A stretch of 64,000 nucleotides of DNA, taken from contig NZ_CP104040.1 in NCBI RefSeq assembly GCF_025152745.1, positions 3,348,001-3,412,000 of the forward strand, given 5' to 3'. Origin of the DNA: Rhizobium sp. WSM4643. GTDB lineage: Bacteria; Pseudomonadota; Alphaproteobacteria; Rhizobiales; Rhizobiaceae. Made by a program: the position numbers and the translations under genes. The notes beneath the pieces are model-generated. The model was not told the DNA's origin. It saw only the letters and a list, made by a program, of their open reading frames with translations, and searched no databases. Positions 17,790 through 27,070 of the stretch are shown in pieces. How positions within the stretch are numbered: position 1 is the stretch's first letter; the number at the start of each line of letters is the position of its first letter.

Positions 17790-18170
17790 ATGCCACACTC
17801 AAACATCACCCTCAAAACCCGCCAAACGGCAAAACGGCTCCGCCGTGAGCTGACAAAGGCGGAGGCTGCCATGTGGGATATGCTTCGCGATCTCAGGCCC
17901 TATGGTGCCCGATTCAGGCGCGAGACGCCGATAGGCCCCTATATCGCCGATTTCGCTTGGCTTTCAGCACGACTGATCGTCGAGGTCGACGGTGACAGCC
18001 ACGAGACTGCCGACGGCCGCCGCCACGATCTTGCCAGGGATGCATTCCTGCGCAACGAGGGTTTCAAAGTGCTGCGCTTCGACAATGCCCAAGTACTTGA
18101 TGGACCCGATTACGTGTTTCTCACCGTCGAGAAATATGCCGCGCCATTTTTGAAGGAGCGCGTAGCATGA
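17790..18170 (+). CDS. DUF559 nuclease-like protein, second copy
   Basis: A compact 126-residue DUF559 protein. LRRELTKAEAAMWDMLRDLR is the N-terminal helix, TPIGPYIADFAWLSARLIVE then VDGDSHE the PD-(D/E)XK-like core with Asp, Glu and Asp, and GFKVLRFDNAQVL the late strand. It has limited identity with the DUF559 protein at 14226, so this is not a recent duplication. The ribosome site falls inside the palindromic repeat, and the stop overlaps the permease ATG (ATGA). It separates the transporter ATPase from its permeases. The function is unknown; a repair or mobile-element nuclease is possible. Confidence 0.85.
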   Translation: MPHSNITLKTRQTAKRLRRELTKAEAAMWDMLRDLRPYGARFRRETPIGPYIADFAWLSARLIVEVDGDSHETADGRRHDLARDAFLRNEGFKVLRFDNAQVLDGPDYVFLTVEKYAAPFLKERVA

Positions 18171-19096
18171 AGCCCGACACGTTCAAGGATAAGATCGTCC
18201 CCGTCACCACCATCCTGCTGGCCCTCGTCGTCATCTGGTATGTCGCCGCCATCCTCATGAACGCGCCATTCCAGCGCGACATGGACGGCCGCGCCGGCGT
18301 CACACCTTCGACCCTCGAATTCATCGGCAAGACGCTGGCGCAGTCGAAGCCGGTCCTGCCGGCGCCGCATCAGGTGGCGCAGAACGTCTACGAGAACACA
18401 TTTCTGCGCAGCCTTTCGAGCAACCGCAGCCTCGTCTATCACAGCTGGGTAACGCTCTCCTCCACCCTGCTCGGCTTTGGCTTCGGCATGCTGCTCGGCA
18501 TCCTTCTCGCCGTGCTGATCGTCCACAACCGCGCCATGGACCGCTCGCTGATGCCCTGGCTGGTGGCCAGCCAGACCATACCGATCCTCGCCATCGCACC
18601 GATGATCGTCATCATCTCCTATAACGTGCTGACCGGCGACAATGCTATTGCACATCTCCTCAATCTCGATTCCGACGCTTCCCGGCTCGTGTCGAAGGCG
18701 CTGATCTCCACCTACCTCTCCTTCTTTCCGGTCGCCGTCGGCATGGTGAAAGGGTTGCGTTCGCCTGAGATCATGCATCTCGACCTGATGCGCACCTATT
18801 ATGCCAGCCCGATGCAGACTTTCTGGAAGCTGCGCGTTCCAGCCTCGATCCCTTTCCTCTTCACCTCGATGAAGGTAGCGATTGCCGCCAGCCTCGTCGG
18901 CGCCATCGTCGGCGAGTTACCGACGGGTGCTGTCGCCGGCATCGGCTCGAAGCTGCTCGCCGGCTCCTATTACAGCCAGACCATCGATATCTGGGCCGCC
19001 CTCGTCGCCGGATCGCTGCTTGCCGGCATCCTGGTCGCGATTGTCGGCGTTGCGGCGAAAATCGTTGACCGCGCCATGGGCGGGAGGCCGGCATGA
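18167..19096 (+). CDS. ABC transporter permease, NitT/TauT type
   Basis: A 309-residue inner-membrane permease with about six membrane segments, including one near residues 12-30, and a BPD_transp_1 domain over the last two thirds. The EAA-type cytoplasmic loop is LMRTYYASPMQTFWKLRVPA. The start ATG overlaps the DUF559 stop by four bases and the stop overlaps the next permease by four, so the genes are co-translated. Together with 19093-20220 it would form a heterodimeric channel served by the ATPase at 16834. Confidence 0.9.
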   Translation: MKPDTFKDKIVPVTTILLALVVIWYVAAILMNAPFQRDMDGRAGVTPSTLEFIGKTLAQSKPVLPAPHQVAQNVYENTFLRSLSSNRSLVYHSWVTLSSTLLGFGFGMLLGILLAVLIVHNRAMDRSLMPWLVASQTIPILAIAPMIVIISYNVLTGDNAIAHLLNLDSDASRLVSKALISTYLSFFPVAVGMVKGLRSPEIMHLDLMRTYYASPMQTFWKLRVPASIPFLFTSMKVAIAASLVGAIVGELPTGAVAGIGSKLLAGSYYSQTIDIWAALVAGSLLAGILVAIVGVAAKIVDRAMGGRPA

Positions 19097-20220
19097 GACA
19101 TTTGACCTTCTCCTGGCAAGGCGTCGTCGCCCTCCTCCTCTGCATCGGAGCACTGATGGCCCTGCCGCTCCTGGCCGACGGCGCGACGCGACCCCTCACC
19201 GATGGCACGGCAACCCTCATTTTCATCATCATCATCGCGGCTGCCCTGCTGTCTCTAGCGCCGCAGCCGCCGGCCTATCGGGCCACCGTGCTGTTTATCG
19301 GCGCGCATGGCGCCGCCTGGATGCTGCTTTCGGCTCTTTCCGGCAACGATGGTGCGGCGACGCGGGCCTTCTTCCTGCTGCTGTTCGCCTGCTGGCTGCT
19401 TGCCTGGCGATGCGTCACCGAGCTGTCGAAGCTGCAGCCCGTCACAACGTCCGGCAAGTCGGCGCTCCAGCTCCTGATCCCAGCAATCTTCGGCGCCTGG
19501 ATCCTCATTCTCTGGGAGGCGGTCACGCGTGGCGCCGGCGTTCCCTTCATCCTGCTGCCGCCGCCGAGCGCCATCGGCGCGCGGTTCATGGCATCGCTGC
19601 CGATCCTCGGCGCAGACGTCAGACAGACGATCTTCAAGGCGGTGCTGATCGGTTATATCCTCGGCTGCCTCAGCGGCTTCGTCGTCGCGGTGCTGGCCGA
19701 CCGCATCGCCTTCCTGCGCCGCGGCCTTCTTCCGATCGGCAACATGGTTTCGGCCCTGCCGATCATCGGCGTCGCCCCTGTCATGGTCATGTGGTTCGGC
19801 TTCGATTGGCCGTCGAAGGCCGCCGTCGTCATCATCATGACCTTCTTCCCCATGCTGGTGAATACCGTCGCCGGCCTTGCCGCCTCAGGGAACATGGAGC
19901 GCGACCTGATGCGCACCTATGCGTCCGGCTATTGGCAGACACTGCTGAAGCTCAGGCTTCCCTCAGCAATGCCCTTCATTTTCAACGCACTGAAGATCAA
20001 CTCGACGCTGGCGCTGATTGGTGCCATCGTTGCGGAATTCTTCGGAACGCCGATCGTCGGCATGGGCTTCCGCATCTCCACCGAGATCGGCCGCATGAAT
20101 GTCGACATGGTCTGGGCGGAAATCGCCGTCGCGGCGCTGGCCGGCTCGATCTTCTATGGCATCATCGCCCTGACCGAACGGGCGGTGACGTTCTGGCATC
20201 CGTCTATCCGTGGTGGCTAG
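19093..20220 (+). CDS. ABC transporter permease, NitT/TauT type, with extra N-terminal membrane region
   Basis: A 375-residue permease. About 120 N-terminal residues hold four predicted membrane helices absent from the shorter partner, then comes a standard permease domain with the EAA-type loop LMRTYASGYWQTLLKLRLPS. It overlaps the upstream permease in an ATGA junction, and the binding protein follows after 58 bases. Both permeases have a long first half, as in rhizobial thiamine-pyrimidine/hydantoin-type importers. The substrate is inferred from the neighbouring catabolic genes only. Confidence 0.9.
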   Translation: MRHLTFSWQGVVALLLCIGALMALPLLADGATRPLTDGTATLIFIIIIAAALLSLAPQPPAYRATVLFIGAHGAAWMLLSALSGNDGAATRAFFLLLFACWLLAWRCVTELSKLQPVTTSGKSALQLLIPAIFGAWILILWEAVTRGAGVPFILLPPPSAIGARFMASLPILGADVRQTIFKAVLIGYILGCLSGFVVAVLADRIAFLRRGLLPIGNMVSALPIIGVAPVMVMWFGFDWPSKAAVVIIMTFFPMLVNTVAGLAASGNMERDLMRTYASGYWQTLLKLRLPSAMPFIFNALKINSTLALIGAIVAEFFGTPIVGMGFRISTEIGRMNVDMVWAEIAVAALAGSIFYGIIALTERAVTFWHPSIRGG

Positions 20221-20278
20221 GCGCGCGCGGGCTCCAGAAACGGGTCCGGGCATAACTTCAGAGGGTAAGGATAAAAAA

Positions 20279-21250
20279 ATGAGAAAGTTGATGGTTGCAA
20301 TGATGGCGAGCGCGATGTCGCTTGCATCGGCCCATGCCATGGCCGCCGACAAGGTGGTGCTGCAGCTGAAATGGGTCACGCAGAGCCAGTTCGGCGGTTA
20401 CTACGTCGCCAAGGACAAGGGCTTCTATAAGGAAGAAGGCCTCGACGTCGACATCAAGCCGGGTGGCCCTGATATCGCCCCCGAGCAGGTGATCGCCGGC
20501 GGTGGCGCCGATGTCATCGTCGACTGGATGGGTGGCGCCCTTGTTGCCCGCGAAAAGGGCGTTCCGCTCGTTAACATCGCCCAGCCCTACCAGAAGGCGG
20601 GCCTGGAAATGGTCTGCCGCAAGGATGGCCCGGTCAAGACCGAAGCCGACTTCAAGGGCCACACGCTCGGCGTCTGGTTCTTCGGCAACGAGTATCCCTT
20701 CTTCGCCTGGATGAACAAGCTCGGCCTGTCCACAGAAGGCGGTCCGAACGGCGTCACCGTGCTGAAGCAGAGCTTCGACGTGCAGCCGCTTGTCCAGAAG
20801 CAGGCCGACTGCATCTCCGTCATGACTTATAACGAATACTGGCAGGCGATCGATGCCGGCTTCAAGCCGGAAGAACTGACGGTCTTCAACTACACTGAAA
20901 TGGGCAACGACCTTCTTGAAGACGGTCTCTATGCGATGGAAGACAAGCTGAAGGACCCCGCCTTCAAGGAGAAGATGGTCAAGTTCGTCCGCGCTTCGAT
21001 GAAGGGCTGGAAATATGCCACCGAGAATCCCGACGAAGCCGCCGAGATCGTCATGGACAACGGCGGCCAGGACGAGAACCATCAGAAGCGTATGATGGGT
21101 GAAGTCGCCAAACTGGTCGGCGACAGCTCCGGCAAGCTGGACGAGGCACTCTATGCCCGCACGGCAAAGGCGCTGCTCGACCAGAAGATCATCAGCAAGG
21201 AGCCGTCAGGCGCCTGGACGCACGACATCACCGACGCCGCTTCCAAGTAG
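20279..21250 (+). CDS. ABC transporter substrate-binding protein, NMT1/THI5-like
   Basis: A 323-residue periplasmic binding protein. The signal peptide is MRKLMVAMMASAMSLASAHA with cleavage near AMAA. The mature part shows VTQSQFGGYYVAKDKGFYKE, the motif of the NMT1/THI5 branch that binds pyrimidine precursors and related amides. AGAGGGTAAGG precedes the ATG at 20279. It ends the transporter operon; a strong terminator hairpin follows at 21271. A pyrimidine or hydantoin ligand is likely from family and context. Confidence 0.9.
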   Translation: MRKLMVAMMASAMSLASAHAMAADKVVLQLKWVTQSQFGGYYVAKDKGFYKEEGLDVDIKPGGPDIAPEQVIAGGGADVIVDWMGGALVAREKGVPLVNIAQPYQKAGLEMVCRKDGPVKTEADFKGHTLGVWFFGNEYPFFAWMNKLGLSTEGGPNGVTVLKQSFDVQPLVQKQADCISVMTYNEYWQAIDAGFKPEELTVFNYTEMGNDLLEDGLYAMEDKLKDPAFKEKMVKFVRASMKGWKYATENPDEAAEIVMDNGGQDENHQKRMMGEVAKLVGDSSGKLDEALYARTAKALLDQKIISKEPSGAWTHDITDAASK

Positions 21251-21270
21251 GTTCGTCAACGCGGCGAAGC

Positions 21271-21308
21271 GAAACGCGCGGGAGATTTTCCGCGCGTTTC
21301 GTGTTTTT
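21271..21308 (+). terminator. Rho-independent terminator after the pyrimidine transporter operon
   Basis: GAAACGCGCGG at 21271-21281 pairs with CCGCGCGTTTC at 21290-21300, with an eight-base loop, followed by GTGTTTTT. It closes the operon that ends with the binding protein. The remaining ~340 bases to 21652 contain no gene; a TTGACA at 21400 could be a -35 element for the efflux operon, but no convincing -10 is seen. Confidence 0.85.
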
Positions 21309-21652
21309 CCGTGCGAGGTGGAAAAAAAACGCCTTGCAGCTGTCGCATTTATCGGGCGTCAAACGTCATGGGGTAAGAACGCGATCAATCTTCGTAATGT
21401 TGACATAACCTTGCGGTGATTGATTGACGTCGGAATGGTAATTATTATCGCCTGATGGGGAATTGTTTTCTGCCGGACTTGTAGATCGGGCAAATCGATA
21501 CCACCTACAAGCCGAATTTGCCGCCGAGGGATGAAGACGGCAAAGGATCGGCGGAAACCTCTGAGAATGCAGGAAGGGCAGTGGCCTGATCGCGCGCTGA
21601 GTGGCAGACGCTCGAGTTCGGCCAACCTTATCATAAGATTGGACGAAGACGC

Positions 21653-22843
21653 ATGGCACGCAAGCCGATTGGAATTCTAGGCGCCTCTACCCTTTTTGCA
21701 GCGGCACTTGCTGCATCCACCGCATTTTCGCAGGAAGCGCCGGTCGCAAAACCGCAACAGAACCTGCCGGCGATCGTCGTCACCACGGCTGTCAATCGCA
21801 CCCTCGTCGACCGTGTCATCGGCACGGGAACAGTCAAACCCGTCGAAGAAGTCTATATCCAGCCGCAGGTCGAAGGCCTCTCGATTCGCACCCTGAAAGC
21901 CGATGTCGGCGACAAGGTTCAGGCCGAAAGCACGCTGGCGACGCTCAACGATGACGCGCTGGTCCTGGAAAAGAGCCAGATGATGGCGACGAGGGCCAAG
22001 GGCGAGGCAAGCCTCGCCCAGCTGCGCGCCCAGCTCATCGAGGCGCAGGCCAATGCCGAACAGGCAAGGCAGCAGCAGGCCCGCGCCCAGGAAATGGTCA
22101 AGAAGGGCACGGTTTCCACCGCCCAGGTCGAACAGGCCGATGCGACTGCCGCCGCCGCCAATGCTCGCGTCGTCTCCGCCGAACAGGCGATCGAGGTCGC
22201 CGAAGCGGATCTCAAGGTCTTCGACAGCCAGATCGCCGATGCGGATTTGAAGCTGGCGCGCACCGATGTGAAGACGCCGGTCGCCGGCACGGTCTCGGCG
22301 AAGAACGCCAAGGTCGGCGCCATTGCCGCCGGCAACGGCGATCCGCTGTTCACCATCATCCGCGACGGCGATATCGAGCTTGTCGCTGAGGTCGCCGAAA
22401 GCGATGTTGTCAGGATCGTGGCCGGCCAAAAGGCAACGATTTCGCTTTCTGGCAGCCGTGAGAAACTTTCCGGCGCCGTACGCCTGGTTTCGCCGACTGT
22501 CGATCCGGTCACTCGCCTCGGCCTCGTGCATATCTCCATCGATGATGACAGCAAGGCGCGTTCCGGCATGTATGGCAGCGCCGAAATCATCGTGCGCGAG
22601 ACTGAAGGCGTAGCGCTTCCCCTGACCGCAGTACTCACCGGCAACGAAGGCTCCTCCGCCCGCAAAGTCGAGGACGGCGTGGTGAAATTCGCCAAGATCG
22701 AGACCGGCATCCAGGACGGCGCCTATGTCGAGGTGGTCAATGGATTGAAGACCGGCGACGAGGTCGTAGCCAAGGCGGGCGCTTATGTCCGCGACGGCGA
22801 CCACATCACGCCGGTGCGTGAACAGCCCCCGGCTTCCAACTAA
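21653..22843 (+). CDS. RND efflux periplasmic adaptor subunit
   Basis: A 396-residue membrane-fusion protein. The signal peptide covers about residues 1-24 (ending STAFSQEAP). The lipoyl-like half motif GTVKPVEEVYIQPQVEG is followed by a long Ala/Gln-rich coiled-coil hairpin (about residues 105-190), the second lipoyl half at DVKTPVAGTVSAKNAKVG, and beta-barrel and membrane-proximal domains. It links the inner-membrane pump encoded 12 bases downstream to an outer-membrane channel; no such channel gene is in the window, so a shared TolC-type protein is presumably used. The exported compounds are unknown. Confidence 0.92.
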   Translation: MARKPIGILGASTLFAAALAASTAFSQEAPVAKPQQNLPAIVVTTAVNRTLVDRVIGTGTVKPVEEVYIQPQVEGLSIRTLKADVGDKVQAESTLATLNDDALVLEKSQMMATRAKGEASLAQLRAQLIEAQANAEQARQQQARAQEMVKKGTVSTAQVEQADATAAAANARVVSAEQAIEVAEADLKVFDSQIADADLKLARTDVKTPVAGTVSAKNAKVGAIAAGNGDPLFTIIRDGDIELVAEVAESDVVRIVAGQKATISLSGSREKLSGAVRLVSPTVDPVTRLGLVHISIDDDSKARSGMYGSAEIIVRETEGVALPLTAVLTGNEGSSARKVEDGVVKFAKIETGIQDGAYVEVVNGLKTGDEVVAKAGAYVRDGDHITPVREQPPASN

Positions 22844-22855
22844 AGAGACCATCCG

Positions 22856-25800
22856 ATGAATTTCTCAGCCTGGTCCATTCGAAATCCCGTTGCGCCGCTG
22901 CTGGCCTTCTGCCTGCTGGTGTTCATCGGCATGCAGTCATTTAATTCGCTGCCGATCACGCGTTTTCCCAATATCGACGTGCCGCTCGTCTCGATCAGCG
23001 TAACGCAGAGCGGCGCTTCGCCGGCTGAACTCGAAATGCAGGTAACGAAGGAGATCGAAGACGCGGTCGCCTCCATCACCGGCATCGACGAAATCCAGTC
23101 GACGGTCACCGACGGCAGTTCGCAAACGAACGTCATGTTCCGGATGGAAGTGCCGACCGAACAGGCCGTACAGGACACCAAGGATGCGATCGACCGCATC
23201 CGCAGCGATCTGCCGGCAACGGCCGAAGCACCGATCGTCTCCAAGGTCGATGTCGAGGGACAGGCGATCCAGACCTTCGCCGTTTCCTCGCCTGCGATGT
23301 CGCTGGAAGAACTTTCCTGGTTCGTCGACGATACGATCAAACGTTCGCTGCAGGGCCAGGCCGGCATCGGCCGTGTTGACCGTTACGGCGGCGCAGAACG
23401 CGAAGTACGCATCGAACTCACCCCTGACAAGCTCAATGCCTATGGTATCACCGCCGCCAGCGTGAACCAGCAGCTGCGCGGCACCAACATCGACCTCGGC
23501 TCTGGTCGCGGCCAGGTGGCGGGCAGCGAACAGGCGATCCGTGTTCTCGGTGACGCCCGCAACGTCGCCGACCTTGCCAATACAACCATTGGCCTGCCGA
23601 ACGGCCGCTTCGTCAAACTATCCGATCTCGGCGTTATCAAGGACACTTATGAGGAGCCGAAATCCTTCTCGCGCTTCAACGCTACGCCGGTCGTTACCTT
23701 CGGCGTTTTCCGCTCGAAGGGCGCCAGCGAGGTCAGCGTCGCCGAAACCGTGGCGCAGAACCTCGACAAGGTGCGAGCCGAAAATCCCAATGTGAAGATC
23801 GAACTGATCGATGATTCGGTCTATTTCACCTACGGCAACTACGAAGCCGCCATTCATACGCTCCTCGAGGGTGCGCTGCTCGCTGTTATCGTCGTCCTCC
23901 TGTTCCTCAGGAACTGGCGTGCGACCCTGATCTCTGCAATCGCCCTTCCGCTGTCTGCGATCCCAACCTTCTGGGTCATGGACATGATGGGCTTCTCGCT
24001 GAACCTCGTCAGCTTCCTTGCTCTGACGCTCGCCACCGGTATCCTTGTCGACGATGCGATCGTCGAAATCGAAAACATTGCCCGCCACATCAAGATGGGC
24101 AAGACGCCCTATCGGGCGGCGATCGAGGCAGCCGACGAAATCGGCCTTGCCGTCATCGCCACCACCTTCACGATCATCGCTGTCTTCGTGCCCGTTTCCT
24201 TCATGCCGGGCATTCCGGGTCAATACTTCATCCAGTTCGGTCTGACCGTCGCCTTCTCCGTCTTCTTCTCGCTAATGGTCGCGCGCCTCATCACCCCGAT
24301 GATGGCCGCGTATCTCATGCGTGCAGAAGACGGCGTCGACGATCATCACGACAATGATAGCCTGTTGATGCGTGGATACACACGCCTCATACGCGGCACG
24401 ACCGGCCGCTGGTACACGCGTTATGCGACTCTGCTTGTCGCGTTCGGCTTCCTCGCCGGCTCCATTATGCTGCTGATGCAGGTTCCGGGCAGCTTCCTGC
24501 CGCCCGAAGACGCCTCGCGCATCGTGCTCTCTGTCGAGCTGCCGCCCAATGCACGGCTTGACGACACCGAGAAGACGACCGATGCGATCTATGACAGAGT
24601 CAAGGACATCAACGGCGTCGAAAGCGTCTTCGTCCTCGGCGGCGCGTCGCCGAAGGGCGATCTCGAACTGCGCCGTGCGACCATCACGCTGGCACTCGAC
24701 AAGCTGGACCAATCGCTGGTCAAGAAGATGGTCAACGACGTGCTCGGCCGTATCCCCGTCATTGGCCCGAAACTGCCGAAGGTGGAGGTCCACGGCCGTG
24801 AACGCCCGCAGTGGGATATCGAAAAGGAAGTCTTCGTCAAGCTGCGTGACATTCCCGACGTCCGGATCCTGAAGCTCAATGACCGCGGCGAACGCGACCT
24901 CTCCTTCAACTTCCTTTCCAAGAACGACAAGGACCTGAACGACGCCGTCGGCATTCTGGAATCCAAACTGCGCGCCGATCCGCTGCTTGCCAATGTCAGC
25001 GCTGACGGCTCGCTGCCCCGTCCGGAACTGCAGGTTCACCCGCGCATGGATGAGGCCGCCCGCTTGGGCATTACGCCACAGCAGATCTCTGAGACGATCC
25101 GCGTCGCCACTATTGGCGATGTCGATGCCGCCCTTGCCAAGATCTCGCTCGACGATCGCCAGATCCCGATCCGCGTTCAGGCCGCACTCGACATGCGTCG
25201 CGATCTCGCGGCCATCCGGACGTTGAAGATCCAGACCGCCAGCGGCGGCACCGTTCCGCTCGCAAGCGTCGCCAATATCGACTATTCGGAAGGCGTAAGT
25301 TCGATCAAGCGCAACAACCGCAACCGCGTCGTTTCGATCGGTTCCGACCTGCCGCAGGGCGTCGCACTCGACACGGCTTCGGCCCGCTTCCGCCAGATCG
25401 TCAACGACGCAAATATCCCGGCCACGGTGCACCTTGCCGAAAGCGGCGACACCAAGGTGCAGAGCGAGATGCAGCAGAGTTTCGTCAACGCCATGTTGAT
25501 GGGCCTGCTGCTGGTGCTGACGGTGCTGATCCTGCTCTTCAAGGACGTGATCCAGCCTTTCACCATCCTGTTCTCGCTGCCGCTCGCCATCGGCGGCGTC
25601 GCAGCCGGCCTGATCATCACCAGCAATCCGCTGTCGATGCCGGTCATGATCGGCATTCTGATGCTGATGGGTATCGTCACCAAGAATGCCATCCTGCTCG
25701 TCGATTTTGCAATCGAGATGCGCCACCAGGGCATGTCCCGCGTCGAGGCCATGGTCGAAGCCGGCCGCAAACGCGCCCGGCCGATCATCATGACCTCGAT

Positions 25801-26182
25801 CGCCATGTCGGCAGGCATGCTGCCTTCCGCGCTCGGTGTCGGCGAAGGCGGCTCGTTTCGCGCGCCGATGGCGATCGCGGTGATCGGCGGCATCATCGTC
25901 TCGACCGTGCTCTCGCTCGTCGTCGTGCCCTCCTTCTTCCTGATCATGGACGATCTGTCCCGCCTGCTCGGCTGGGCTTTCGGCCGCCTGGTCGGCAAGA
26001 AGGACAAGGAGGAGCTGCCGCTGTCGCGCGAGGATCTCACCCGCGTCACCCGGGAGAACCGCGGCGACATCGACGCGCTGGAGGAGCGCCTGACGGCGAT
26101 CGAAAAGCCGGAAGACAAACGCAAGAGCGCCAAGGGCAACGACACCAACGTGCTGCGCCTGCCGCCCTTCGCGGCGGAATAA
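22856..26182 (+). CDS. RND efflux pump, inner-membrane permease
   Basis: A 1108-residue AcrB/HAE-1-type proton-drug antiporter. It starts MNFSAWSIRNPVAPLLAF with the first helix; two large periplasmic loops (about 40-340 and 560-870) alternate with two six-helix bundles. The proton-relay Asp pair is in GILVDDAIVEIEN, and VTKNAILLVDFAIEMRHQGM is the matching TM10 segment. About 80 charged residues extend past the last helix, making it longer than typical ~1040-residue pumps. It is co-transcribed with the adaptor and closed by a terminator at 26200. Confidence 0.93.
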   Translation: MNFSAWSIRNPVAPLLAFCLLVFIGMQSFNSLPITRFPNIDVPLVSISVTQSGASPAELEMQVTKEIEDAVASITGIDEIQSTVTDGSSQTNVMFRMEVPTEQAVQDTKDAIDRIRSDLPATAEAPIVSKVDVEGQAIQTFAVSSPAMSLEELSWFVDDTIKRSLQGQAGIGRVDRYGGAEREVRIELTPDKLNAYGITAASVNQQLRGTNIDLGSGRGQVAGSEQAIRVLGDARNVADLANTTIGLPNGRFVKLSDLGVIKDTYEEPKSFSRFNATPVVTFGVFRSKGASEVSVAETVAQNLDKVRAENPNVKIELIDDSVYFTYGNYEAAIHTLLEGALLAVIVVLLFLRNWRATLISAIALPLSAIPTFWVMDMMGFSLNLVSFLALTLATGILVDDAIVEIENIARHIKMGKTPYRAAIEAADEIGLAVIATTFTIIAVFVPVSFMPGIPGQYFIQFGLTVAFSVFFSLMVARLITPMMAAYLMRAEDGVDDHHDNDSLLMRGYTRLIRGTTGRWYTRYATLLVAFGFLAGSIMLLMQVPGSFLPPEDASRIVLSVELPPNARLDDTEKTTDAIYDRVKDINGVESVFVLGGASPKGDLELRRATITLALDKLDQSLVKKMVNDVLGRIPVIGPKLPKVEVHGRERPQWDIEKEVFVKLRDIPDVRILKLNDRGERDLSFNFLSKNDKDLNDAVGILESKLRADPLLANVSADGSLPRPELQVHPRMDEAARLGITPQQISETIRVATIGDVDAALAKISLDDRQIPIRVQAALDMRRDLAAIRTLKIQTASGGTVPLASVANIDYSEGVSSIKRNNRNRVVSIGSDLPQGVALDTASARFRQIVNDANIPATVHLAESGDTKVQSEMQQSFVNAMLMGLLLVLTVLILLFKDVIQPFTILFSLPLAIGGVAAGLIITSNPLSMPVMIGILMLMGIVTKNAILLVDFAIEMRHQGMSRVEAMVEAGRKRARPIIMTSIAMSAGMLPSALGVGEGGSFRAPMAIAVIGGIIVSTVLSLVVVPSFFLIMDDLSRLLGWAFGRLVGKKDKEELPLSREDLTRVTRENRGDIDALEERLTAIEKPEDKRKSAKGNDTNVLRLPPFAAE

Positions 26183-26199
26183 GCAAAACCCAGGAAACG

Positions 26200-26238
26200 A
26201 ACGGGCCGGGAGCGATCTCCCGGCCCGTTTCGTTTTTC
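26200..26238 (+). terminator. Rho-independent terminator after the RND operon
   Basis: AACGGGCCGGGAG (26200-26212) pairs perfectly with CTCCCGGCCCGTT (26217-26229) around a CGAT loop and is followed by TCGTTTTTCG. Confidence 0.9.
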
Positions 26239-26249
26239 GTTCATTTCCA

Positions 26250-26392
26250 ACGCATGTCGCGCAAAAGTGTGCAGCGGCTTTGTGCGACATGCGTAAAAAC
26301 AAAGACCTGAAGCGGGCGGTGTTCGGACGACATGCTCTAATTCTTTGATTTTGATCCGGATGTTTTAGGCCGATCCGGCCTAAAATCCGGAT
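26250..26392. repeat. Mosaic of short rhizobial palindromes
   Basis: One hairpin pairs ACGCATGTCGC (26250-26260) with GCGACATGCGT (26284-26294) around an AAAGTGTGCAGCGG loop, followed by TAAAAACAAAGACCT. A second, near 26357-26390, pairs CCGGATGTTTTAGGCC with GGCCTAAAATCCGG. Closely related pieces recur at 27071, 47658, 57147 and 59668. The region lies between the converging RND operon and ureG. Confidence 0.8.
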
Positions 26393-27004
26393 CTAGAGTC
26401 CGCCCTGCTCCCTGAGGAAGCTGACGATCGAGCTGACGCCGTCGCCGCGCTTCATGTCGGAGAAGACGAAGGGGCGCGAAGCGCGCATGCGCGTCGCATC
26501 CCGGTCCATCACGTCGAGATCGGCGCCGACATAGGGCGCCAGATCCTTCTTGTTGATGACGAGCAGGTCCGACCGGGTGATACCCGGCCCGCCCTTGCGC
26601 GGGATTTCCTCGCCCTGGCAAACGGAGATGACATAGATGGTGATATCGGCAAGATCGGGCGAAAAGGTCGCCGCTAGATTGTCGCCGCCGGATTCGATGA
26701 AGACGACGTCGAGATCGGGGATCCGCTGGTTGAGGCCGGCGATCGCCTGCAAATTGATCGTCGCATCCTCACGAATGGCGGTATGCGGGCAGCCGCCTGT
26801 CTCGACGCCGACGATGCGGTCCGAAGTCAATGCCTGCATCCGCACCAGCGCCTCGGCATCCTCGGTCGTATAGATATCGTTGGTGACGACGGCGACGGAA
26901 TAGTCGTCGCGCATCGCCTTGCAGAGCTTTTCGGTCAGCGCTGTCTTGCCCGAGCCGACTGGCCCGCCGATGCCGACACGCAAAGGTCCGTTTCTTGATT
27001 TCAT
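26393..27004 (-). CDS. ureG: Urease accessory GTPase UreG
   Basis: A 203-residue SIMIBI GTPase that drives nickel delivery to urease with UreE, UreF and UreD. It has the P-loop [18 protein letters not shown], the metal-binding [14 protein letters not shown] (CPH motif), [17 protein letters not shown] and the NKKD guanine-specificity motif. The frame is open far upstream, but ATG at 27004 gives the standard UreG N-terminus. It is the last gene of the urease block, separated from ureF by a palindromic repeat. Confidence 0.96.
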   Translation of the reverse strand: MKSRNGPLRVGIGGPVGSGKTALTEKLCKAMRDDYSVAVVTNDIYTTEDAEALVRMQALTSDRIVGVETGGCPHTAIREDATINLQAIAGLNQRIPDLDVVFIESGGDNLAATFSPDLADITIYVISVCQGEEIPRKGGPGITRSDLLVINKKDLAPYVGADLDVMDRDATRMRASRPFVFSDMKRGDGVSSIVSFLREQGGL

Positions 27005-27070
27005 GTGCCTTACTCCAATCGAACCCCGATGATAACGAAGCCGCCCGCCCGCGCCACCGTCAAATGACTT

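Noticed and set aside
24272..26302. 676-codon open frame antisense to the RND pump gene
   Set aside because: It is a mirror of the GC-rich codon pattern of a well-supported gene and shows no recognisable domain.
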